Positions 1-5,237 of a DNA stretch of 6,369 nt are shown one piece after another. This stretch comes from Oscillospiraceae bacterium (GTDB taxonomy: Bacteria; Bacillota; Clostridia; Oscillospirales; Ruminococcaceae): the NCBI GenBank assembly GCA_009776345.1, contig WRLS01000119.1:1-6369 (forward strand), written 5' to 3'. Below the pieces are notes generated by a model. That model was not told where the DNA came from. It searched no databases and saw nothing but the letters and a program-made list of their open reading frames with translations. A program made the translations under genes and the position numbers. Each line of letters begins with the position of its first letter. Position 1 is the first letter of the stretch.

Positions 1-492
1 GGGGAAAATATCGCGTCCCTGTCCGCCGGTTACAGCATCGGCGATATACGCAGGGCTGCCAAAATCTCCAGCGTGGACGGCTCTATCGAAGGCTTCGAGG
101 AAGGCTATGATACAATTGTGGGGGAGCGCGGCGTTACGCTTTCCGGCGGGCAGAAACAGCGCATAGCGATTGCGCGGACGATCCTTAAAAACCCGCCGAT
201 TATGATTTTCGACGACTCGCTTTCCGCAGTTGATACACAGACCGACGCGAATATCCGCGCATCCCTTGGCGAGCTGACTGCCGGGGTCACAACGCTGCTG
301 ATTGCCTACCGCATCACTTCCCTATCCCGCGCGGATCATATTATCGTGCTGGACGCAGGAAAAATTGTGGAGGCCGGGTCGCACGAGGAGCTTTTGGCTA
401 TGGGCGGCGTGTACAAGCGGGTGCATGATATGCAGGAGAGTATTGCGGACCTTGATGAAACACAATCTGATTGCGAAAGTTTAGGGGGCTGA
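1..492 (+). CDS. ABC exporter half-transporter, C-terminal part of the ATPase domain (5' end outside window)
   Basis: This is the last 163 codons of an ABC exporter subunit. The frame is already open at base 1, so the gene begins upstream. The visible part starts at the GENIA segment that normally follows the Q-loop. It continues with the X-loop (VGERG, window residues 40-44), a canonical LSGGQKQR signature (47-54), Walker B IMIFDD (67-72), D-loop SAVD (75-78) and the switch region LLIAYR (99-104). Two catalytic positions are non-canonical. The residue after the Walker B Asp is Asp72 instead of Glu, and the switch His is Tyr103 (TAC at 307-309). The normal signature with impaired hydrolytic residues marks the degenerate-site partner of a heterodimeric exporter. 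It would pair in the membrane with the product of the next gene, whose start lies 6 bases after this stop. The substrate cannot be read from the sequence; drugs, peptides and lipids are all possible. Walker A and the membrane domain are outside the window. Confidence 0.95.
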   Translation, partial: GENIASLSAGYSIGDIRRAAKISSVDGSIEGFEEGYDTIVGERGVTLSGGQKQRIAIARTILKNPPIMIFDDSLSAVDTQTDANIRASLGELTAGVTTLLIAYRITSLSRADHIIVLDAGKIVEAGSHEELLAMGGVYKRVHDMQESIADLDETQSDCESLGG

Positions 493-498
493 TAAATT

Positions 499-2319
499 AT
501 GCACAACGAAGAAGAACAACTATACAACAAGCCCTTTAGCTGGAAGGTCTGGGCGAAGATGTTCCCGTTTTTCCTGCCGTACAAGCGCAAGCTCGGCGGT
601 ATAATGATACTCATGCTTATACTTGCCGCCGTGGATATGTTCATCCCGCTGCTGCAAAAATATGTGATTGACACTTTCATTGTGCCAAAAACCGCGGACG
701 GCATAATCCCGGTAACAGTAGCCGCAGGCGCTGTGTTTATTATCACTACGGTTTTCACGATTATATTTATCAGGATCGCAATTCAGGTTGAAGTCCTGTT
801 TGCGCGGGACCTGCGCAAAAAACTGTTCGACCATTTGCAGACGCTGTCGATTTCCTATTACAACACAACGCCTGTGGGCTACATGATCGCCCGCGTAATG
901 TCCGACACAAACCGCATCGGCGAGCTTGTCGCCTGGGGCCTTGTTGACGTTATGTGGGGGCTGGCGTATGTGGTTTTCGTTATCATCGCAATGATGGTGC
1001 TGGAGTGGCGGTTGGGGATTATAATCGTAGTGATGATTCCGGTAATGGCGCTGATCACTACTTGGTTCCAGCAGCGCATACTGAGATACAACCGCGAGGT
1101 GCGCCAGCTAAACTCCCGCATCACCGGGTCGTACAACGAGGGGATAAACGGCGCAAGGACATCGAAAACGCTTGTCATCGAGGAAATCAACAGCAGGGAG
1201 TTCAGCCTGCTGTCGGGCAAATTCTACCGCTCTGCGGTAAATGCGACGACGCTTTCTTCGATTTATATGCCAATTATGATGTTTTTCGGCGTAATCGCGG
1301 TTGCGCTGATTTTAGTGAACGGCTCCGGTATGGTTGTGGAGGGGATGCTGCAATTCGGCACCATGTCAGCGATGATATCCTATGCAATCGGCATCTTTGA
1401 GCCAATCCAGCACCTTACACGGACCTTTGCCAATGTAGTCGCAACGCAGGCGAATATTGAGCGCGTTTCCTCACTGCTCGAAACCAAGCCGCTTATAACA
1501 GAAAGCCCCGAGGTTATAGAAAAATACGGCGACAGCTTTGACGCGAAGCCGGAAAACTGGGAACCGCTGCACGGGGATATCAAATTTGACGACATCACTT
1601 TTATGTACCCGGACGGCAATGAAAATGTGCTGGAGCATTTCAACCTTGATGTACCCGCCGGGACAACAGTTGCCATCGTAGGCGAAACCGGCGCGGGAAA
1701 ATCCACGCTGGTCAATTTAGTCTGCCGCTTCTTTGAGCCGACAAAAGGCAAAGTGCTGATTGACGGGCGGGATTACCGCGAGCGCTCACAGCTTTGGCTG
1801 CACTCAAACATCGGCTATGTCCTGCAAAGCCCGCATCTGTTTTCCGGCAATGTGCGTGAAAACATCCGTTACGGCAGGCTCGGCGCGTCTGACGAGGATA
1901 TTATGCGCGCAGCAAAGCTTGTCTGCGCCGACAAGGTCATCGAAAAACTCGAGCAAGGCTTGGACACAGACGTCGGCGAAGGCGGCGACAGGCTTTCCAC
2001 CGGGGAAAAACAGCTTATTTCCTTTGCCCGCGCTGTGTTAGCGGACCCGCGTATCTTTGTGCTGGACGAGGCCACTTCTTCCATAGATACGCAGACAGAG
2101 GCGCTTATTCAAAACGCGATCTCAAATATTTTAGAAGGCCGCACATCGTTTTTGATCGCGCACAGGCTGTCTACAATAAAAATGGCAGATTTAATTTTAG
2201 TCGTGCGCGACGGGAAGATCATAGAGCGCGGGACACACAGGGATCTGCTGGCAAAAGGCGGCTACTACAGGCAGCTTTATACAATGCAATTTGAAACCGA
2301 ATCCAAAAAAAATATCTAA
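499..2319 (+). CDS. ABC exporter half-transporter, transmembrane domain plus ATPase domain (catalytic-site partner)
   Basis: This 606-residue protein has the usual half-transporter length and layout. About six hydrophobic segments lie near residues 35-57, 70-93, 148-168, 172-190, 257-277 and 283-303, followed by a nucleotide-binding domain from about 359. Visible motifs are the A-loop Tyr370, Walker A GETGAGKST (395-403), Q-loop Gln443, signature LSTGE (499-503), Walker B IFVLDE with catalytic Glu524, D-loop SSID (527-530) and switch His555. Only the signature is degenerate (LSTGE for LSGGQ). This complements the upstream subunit, whose signature is intact but whose Walker B Glu and switch His are lost. 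The pair would have one competent ATP site, built from this protein's Walker motifs and the partner's LSGGQ. The start is ATG 499, with AGGGGG at 483-488 just before it and only 6 bases after the upstream stop, so the two genes are co-transcribed and probably coupled. The family is the heterodimeric exporter type known from BmrCD, LmrCD and TM287/288; the substrate is unknown. Confidence 0.96.
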   Translation: MHNEEEQLYNKPFSWKVWAKMFPFFLPYKRKLGGIMILMLILAAVDMFIPLLQKYVIDTFIVPKTADGIIPVTVAAGAVFIITTVFTIIFIRIAIQVEVLFARDLRKKLFDHLQTLSISYYNTTPVGYMIARVMSDTNRIGELVAWGLVDVMWGLAYVVFVIIAMMVLEWRLGIIIVVMIPVMALITTWFQQRILRYNREVRQLNSRITGSYNEGINGARTSKTLVIEEINSREFSLLSGKFYRSAVNATTLSSIYMPIMMFFGVIAVALILVNGSGMVVEGMLQFGTMSAMISYAIGIFEPIQHLTRTFANVVATQANIERVSSLLETKPLITESPEVIEKYGDSFDAKPENWEPLHGDIKFDDITFMYPDGNENVLEHFNLDVPAGTTVAIVGETGAGKSTLVNLVCRFFEPTKGKVLIDGRDYRERSQLWLHSNIGYVLQSPHLFSGNVRENIRYGRLGASDEDIMRAAKLVCADKVIEKLEQGLDTDVGEGGDRLSTGEKQLISFARAVLADPRIFVLDEATSSIDTQTEALIQNAISNILEGRTSFLIAHRLSTIKMADLILVVRDGKIIERGTHRDLLAKGGYYRQLYTMQFETESKKNI

Positions 2320-2371
2320 CCAGCGTGACGCTGGACCCATCCGCTTCGCGTGCCTCCAAAAAGCGTCGCGA
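2320..2371. repeat. GC-rich palindromic block after the ABC genes
   Basis: The block begins one base after the ABC stop codon. CCAGCG (2320-2325) and CGCTGG (2329-2334) form a 6-bp stem around a TGA loop. CGCTT (2342-2346) can pair with AAGCG (2361-2365), and TCGCGA at 2366-2371 is a perfect 6-base palindrome. Together with the terminator-like stem that follows immediately, this makes several self-complementary elements in about 70 bases. It may be the processed 3' end of the ABC mRNA, part of a compound terminator, or a small dispersed palindromic repeat of the REP/MITE kind. No second copy exists in the window to support the last option. Confidence 0.4.
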
Positions 2372-2410
2372 CCTCGCTGCTTGCAGCGAGGAAATTTACT
2401 TTTTATTATT
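2372..2410 (+). terminator. Terminator-like hairpin between the ABC genes and lysO
   Basis: CCTCGCTG (2372-2379) pairs perfectly with CAGCGAGG (2384-2391) around a 4-base CTTG loop. An A/T-rich stretch follows, with TTTACTTTTTATTATT at 2395-2410. The stem is strong and GC-rich, but the T run begins 3 bases after it and is broken by A and C, so termination may be partial. It could close the ABC operon. Because the lysO ribosome binding site begins only 7 bases beyond, it could also act as a partial attenuator ahead of lysO. Confidence 0.55.
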
Positions 2411-2416
2411 CGTGCA

Positions 2417-2421
2417 AGAGG
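2417..2421 (+). promoter_or_regulatory. Ribosome binding site deciding the lysO start
   Basis: AGAGG lies 5 bases before ATG 2427. It supports that start over the in-frame GTG at 2325, which would add 34 residues encoded by the hairpin block. Confidence 0.7.
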
Positions 2422-2426
2422 TTTAT

Positions 2427-3404
2427 ATGTTCACATTCATAATAGTGGTGATCATGGCGGCGGGGCTGCTGATTGGGTATTATATTTTCCCGCGCTTTTC
2501 AGCCCCTGCAATTTTAACAGCGGTGCAGTCAGCGCAAAAATATGCCACCTTCTTTTTGCTTTTCGCGATGGGCATATGGCTGGGCGGTAACGAGGAATTT
2601 TGGGGGCAACTGCAAATAATCGGGCTGAGGGGGATAATACTGGCGGTGTCAGCCACGCTTTTCAGCATCCTCGGGGTTTGGGCGGTCGGCAAGGTCGCCG
2701 TAACCAAAACTGCCGCACCAGATCCCGAAAATGGGTTTGAGCCGGGGTTGCTTGTGCCTATAAAGAATGATGTGGCAGGCGATGCTGTGAAAAAAAGCGG
2801 CGCGGTAATGCTGGGCCCTATTGTGTCGTTGATTACCGGAGCTTTATTCGGACGCTTCCTCTTCCCTGCCGCATTGGCCGGTTGGATCGACCCGGTTATA
2901 ACAATTGCCTTAGGCGTTGTTGTTTTCTGCGCCGGTATCGATATCGGCGAAAAGCGCATAATCATGCGAAAACTCAAGGAATATAAGGGCAGGGTTTTAT
3001 TGTTCCCGGCGGCTGTGGCAATCGGTTCAATAGCGGGCGGGTTTATCGCGGGCGGGTTTCTTGGGATTCCGGCGCGTGATTGCGTATCAGTTGCGGCGGG
3101 GATGGGATATTACAGCCTAACCTCCGGCATCCTAACAGGGCTTGGCGGCCCCGGGCTTGGATCGCTCGCCTTCACTGTGAATGTCCTGCGTGAAGCGCTG
3201 GCTCTATTGTTTATCCCGCTTATCGCGCGGCACATTGGGTTTCACGCGGCAATCGCGCCCGCGGGCGCGGCGTCAATGGACACGGCGCTTGGGGTTATAG
3301 CAAGAAGCACGGATGAGGAAACCGCGCTGATCTCCATGATAAACGGCGTTGTGCTGACTGTCGCGGTGCCTGTTTTGGTGCCGCTGCTGTATAGGCTCCT
3401 TTGA
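2427..3404 (+). CDS. lysO: LysO family (DUF340) membrane protein, probable L-lysine exporter
   Basis: This is a very hydrophobic 325-residue protein, slightly longer than E. coli LysO (YbjE, about 300 residues). The C-terminal half carries the family's recognisable features in order: a GMGYYSLTSGIL segment, GPGLGSLAF, LREALALLFIPL, and GAASMDTALGVI, followed by a final hydrophobic helix. From memory, these match E. coli LysO segments such as GFGWYSLSGILL, RELIAIMLIPG and GATSMDFTLPVL. Glu256 in LREALA sits where LysO has a conserved membrane acidic residue. An acidic pair (Glu56-Glu57) follows the N-terminal MGIWLGG segment, near a LysO Asp. A hydrophilic loop of roughly 40 residues separates the N-terminal helices from the rest. 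LysO exports lysine and toxic analogues such as thialysine across the inner membrane; whether this protein has the same substrate is inference. ATG 2427 is chosen on its ribosome binding site and because the hydrophobic helix starts at once. The gene stands alone between the ABC pair and the his operon. Confidence 0.85.
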   Translation: MFTFIIVVIMAAGLLIGYYIFPRFSAPAILTAVQSAQKYATFFLLFAMGIWLGGNEEFWGQLQIIGLRGIILAVSATLFSILGVWAVGKVAVTKTAAPDPENGFEPGLLVPIKNDVAGDAVKKSGAVMLGPIVSLITGALFGRFLFPAALAGWIDPVITIALGVVVFCAGIDIGEKRIIMRKLKEYKGRVLLFPAAVAIGSIAGGFIAGGFLGIPARDCVSVAAGMGYYSLTSGILTGLGGPGLGSLAFTVNVLREALALLFIPLIARHIGFHAAIAPAGAASMDTALGVIARSTDEETALISMINGVVLTVAVPVLVPLLYRLL

Positions 3405-3454
3405 AAAATTCAAGTATCACTTTAGTGTGCTAATGTGGTACTTGACTAAATTTT
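3405..3454 (+). terminator. Long imperfect inverted repeat after lysO, possible terminator overlapping the his promoter
   Basis: CAAGTATCAC (3411-3420) pairs with GTGGTACTTG (3435-3444) over 10 positions with one G-T wobble, around a 14-base loop. The outer arms AAAATT (3405-3410) and AATTTT (3449-3454) also pair, with a 4-base bulge at 3445-3448. It starts directly after the lysO stop codon and ends in a short T run, so it could end lysO transcription, though the stem is AT-rich and the loop is long. The right arm includes part of the -35 box of the next promoter, so an operator role is an alternative. Confidence 0.45.
3415..3433. promoter_or_regulatory. Candidate upstream operator for the his operon
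   Basis: TATCACTTTA (3415-3424) recurs with one mismatch at 3476-3485 on the other side of the promoter. Here it overlaps two small palindromes, CACT-TT-AGTG (3418-3427) and TTAG-TGTG-CTAA (3422-3433), both just upstream of the -35 box. Firmicutes his operons are predicted to be controlled by TrpR-like YerC/HisR proteins. I cannot confirm from memory that this matches their motif, so the assignment is speculative. Confidence 0.35.
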
Positions 3455-3470
3455 GTAGGTGTGTTATAAT
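3442..3470 (+). promoter_or_regulatory. Sigma-A type promoter of the hisZGD operon
   Basis: The -35 box TTGACT (3442-3447) matches consensus at 5 of 6 bases. The -10 box TATAAT (3465-3470) is perfect, and the spacer is exactly 17 bases. Transcription should start near 3477, leaving a leader of only about 22 bases before the hisZ start codon. That rules out a T-box or riboswitch in the leader and points to control by a repressor at the DNA level. Confidence 0.9.
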
Positions 3471-3475
3471 CTACT

Positions 3476-3488
3476 TATCACTATATAG
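3476..3488. promoter_or_regulatory. Candidate downstream operator over the his transcription start
   Basis: TATCACTATA (3476-3485) is the second copy of the decamer found upstream of the -35 box, and it runs into the 8-base palindrome CTATATAG (3481-3488). It covers the expected transcription start and touches the hisZ ribosome binding site (AGGGAG at 3487-3492). The two decamers are 61 bases apart, close to six helical turns, so a repressor could bridge the promoter. This is inference from position and repetition only. Confidence 0.35.
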
Positions 3489-3492
3489 GGAG
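3487..3492 (+). promoter_or_regulatory. Ribosome binding site deciding the hisZ start
   Basis: AGGGAG lies 6 bases before ATG 3499. The longer in-frame start (GTG 3427) would lie upstream of the promoter's -35 and -10 boxes, so it cannot be on this promoter's transcript. Confidence 0.85.
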
Positions 3493-3498
3493 TCAACC

Positions 3499-4614
3499 AT
3501 GAACCAACAGCAAAAAAAAGAAGAGCTTGTAACCTCGCGCCTACAGGCAATGTTTGAGGGGCGGGGGTTTTCCCGCGTGCGGGTAAATCCATTTGAGGAG
3601 TACAGGCTCTACGCCGACAACTTAAATTTCCTCGGTTCCCGCCAGCTTATTACATTCACGGATATGGACGGCCGCTTAATGGCCCTGAAGCCCGATGTCA
3701 CGCTGTCTATCGTGAGGAATATGCCGCCCGGCGAGCTTAAGCGGTTTGAAAAACTTTACTACATCGACCGTGTCTGCCGTGCCGCTGACGGCGAATATAA
3801 GATGCTTCGGCAAATGGGCGTGGAGCTTATCGGTCCGCAGGATGATTTCGTCAATTTGGAAATTGCCGACCTTGCGCTGTCATGCCTCGGGGCAGTCAGC
3901 GATGATTATGTCCTGGACATCTCACACCTTGGATTTGTATCGGGCTTGCTGGACAGCGCCCCGCTAAATATTGGCGCGAAGCAAAAATTGATGGGCGCGC
4001 TGTATTCCAAAAGCCCGCATATGGTCGAAAGTATCTTGGATGAGGCAGGGGTAAATGGTGATATGAAGCGGAAATTTACTGTGCTTACTTCCCTGTCCGG
4101 TCCGATTTTAGAGCTTTTGCCGCAAGTAAAAACGCTGGTTTCATCCCCCGATATGCAGGATGGCTGGCAGGAGCTTGACGCGCTCGGGAAACTTCTTGCC
4201 GCGTCCGGCAGCGCAGACCGCGTCAATCTGGATTTTTCCGCGGTCAATGACCTCGACTACTACAACGGCATGATCTTCAACGGCTATGTCAAAGGGGTGC
4301 CGAACGCGGTACTCAGCGGCGGCCGCTACGACCTGCTCATGCGGAAAATGGGCAAAAAAAGCGGGGCGATCGGGTTTGCGGTGTACTTATCGGAGCTGAA
4401 TACATACTTCAAAAGCGGCAGGGGATACGATTTTGACATCCTGCTGACATATAAGCCCGACTGTGACTATGCCGCATTGCTGGAATTGGCAAAGGGGCTG
4501 GCTGCAAACGGGCAGTCTGTGCGGATTGAGCGCGGCGGTACGGATACGCGCCTGACCTGCCAAAAACATATGTGCTTTGGAGAAAGCGGCTTGGAGGGGG
4601 AAGGAAAATGCTGA
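3499..4614 (+). CDS. hisZ: ATP phosphoribosyltransferase regulatory subunit HisZ
   Basis: This 371-residue protein is a paralogue of histidyl-tRNA synthetase (HisRS) without its catalytic residues. Class II synthetase landmarks are present: KPDVT (64-68) where HisRS has RPEGT, LDYYNG (252-257), and SGGRYDLL (273-280). The HisRS catalytic Arg before LDYY is Asn250. The ER of motif 3 (GFALGLER) is Ser298-Glu299 in GFAVYLSE, so the protein should not charge tRNA. It is therefore HisZ, which activates short-form HisG and carries histidine feedback control in a HisZ-HisG hetero-octamer. The adjacent hisG is indeed the short form. Residues about 311-360 look like a shortened HisRS anticodon-binding domain (FDILLTY, then a helix, then SVRIE). 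It is the first gene of the operon, 28 bases after its -10 box. Its last 7 bases overlap hisG, and the hisG ribosome binding site lies inside its tail. Confidence 0.95.
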   Translation: MNQQQKKEELVTSRLQAMFEGRGFSRVRVNPFEEYRLYADNLNFLGSRQLITFTDMDGRLMALKPDVTLSIVRNMPPGELKRFEKLYYIDRVCRAADGEYKMLRQMGVELIGPQDDFVNLEIADLALSCLGAVSDDYVLDISHLGFVSGLLDSAPLNIGAKQKLMGALYSKSPHMVESILDEAGVNGDMKRKFTVLTSLSGPILELLPQVKTLVSSPDMQDGWQELDALGKLLAASGSADRVNLDFSAVNDLDYYNGMIFNGYVKGVPNAVLSGGRYDLLMRKMGKKSGAIGFAVYLSELNTYFKSGRGYDFDILLTYKPDCDYAALLELAKGLAANGQSVRIERGGTDTRLTCQKHMCFGESGLEGEGKC

Positions 4615-5237
4615 ACATTGCACTGCCCAAAGGGCGGCTGGGCGACAAAGTATACGAGAAATTCGCCGCCGCCGGTTATGAGTGCGGGCTGTTCCATGAA
4701 CCGGGCCGTAAGCTTGTTATGTCCTGCGGGGATACAGGCGTGAGCTATTTTCTGGTTAAGCCGTCCGACGCGGCGATTTATGTTGAACGCGGCGCCGCGG
4801 ATATCGGCGTTGCGGGGAAAGACACCTTACTGGAATGCGGCTGTGATGTGTATGAGCTGCTCGACCTCGGGCTAGGCGTTTGCAAAGTCGCGGTTGCGGG
4901 GCCGGTAAATTACCGCGAAGACCGCAGCTCTACGTTGCGGGTTGCTACTAAATATGTGAATATAACAAAGCGCTATTATGCGTCAATCAACAGGGAAATC
5001 GAGATTATCCGACTCGGCGGTTCAATTGAGCTTGCGCCGCTGCTGGGGCTGTCTGACGTGATTGTCGATATAGTGGAAACAGGGGCGACGCTTAAGGAAA
5101 ACGGGCTTGAGGTATTCGAAGAAATCATGCCTATCAGCGCAAGGCTGGTCGCAAATAAAGCCTCATACAAATTTAATCAAAAACGCATTGACGCATTGGT
5201 TGCGAAGCTGAAAGGGGAAGCTTATGATCAAAATTGA
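4608..5237 (+). CDS. hisG: ATP phosphoribosyltransferase catalytic subunit HisG, short form
   Basis: HisG joins ATP and PRPP to give phosphoribosyl-ATP, the committed first step of histidine synthesis in the cytoplasm. The 209-residue length is that of the short HisG type, which lacks the C-terminal ACT-like regulatory domain and needs HisZ. The N-terminal LPKGRL (6-11) is characteristic, as is ADIGVAGKD in the first domain. The PRPP-binding loop is DIVETGAT (154-161), followed by LKENGL (162-167). ATG 4608 is chosen because a strong GGAGGGGG lies at 4593-4600 and because the protein then begins directly at the conserved MLNIALPKGR start. An in-frame GTG at 4572 would add 12 unlikely residues encoded across that ribosome binding site. 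It overlaps hisZ by 7 bases (ATGCTGA) and hisD by 14 bases, so the three products are probably made by coupled translation, which suits the fixed HisZ:HisG ratio. Confidence 0.98.
   Translation: MLNIALPKGRLGDKVYEKFAAAGYECGLFHEPGRKLVMSCGDTGVSYFLVKPSDAAIYVERGAADIGVAGKDTLLECGCDVYELLDLGLGVCKVAVAGPVNYREDRSSTLRVATKYVNITKRYYASINREIEIIRLGGSIELAPLLGLSDVIVDIVETGATLKENGLEVFEEIMPISARLVANKASYKFNQKRIDALVAKLKGEAYDQN

Noticed and set aside
336..758. Antisense open frame of 140 codons across the ABC junction
   Set aside because: It lies opposite two well-supported ABC genes, has no recognisable domain and no supporting ribosome binding site seen; a shadow of GC-rich third positions.
2291..2319. Possible promoter TTGAAA with a weak -10 at the end of the second ABC gene
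   Set aside because: The -10 candidate (TATCTA at 16-base spacing) matches consensus at only 3 of 6 bases and lies in coding sequence; not strong enough to report as the lysO promoter.
2325..2426. Longer lysO start at GTG 2325 adding 34 residues
   Set aside because: The added part is hydrophilic and encoded by the hairpin block, has no ribosome binding site, and ATG 2427 has AGAGG 5 bases upstream and begins directly with the first membrane helix.
3427..3498. Longer hisZ start at GTG 3427
   Set aside because: It would place the -35 and -10 boxes inside the coding region and start upstream of the transcript; ATG 3499 has AGGGAG at ideal spacing.
3405..3498. Histidine T-box or other leader riboswitch before hisZ
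   Set aside because: The promoter leaves only about 22 bases of leader, and there is no T-box sequence or specifier stem.
3499..4614. Histidyl-tRNA synthetase (hisS) as identity for this gene
   Set aside because: The catalytic Arg before LDYY and the motif 3 Arg are replaced, and the neighbour is a short HisG, which requires HisZ.
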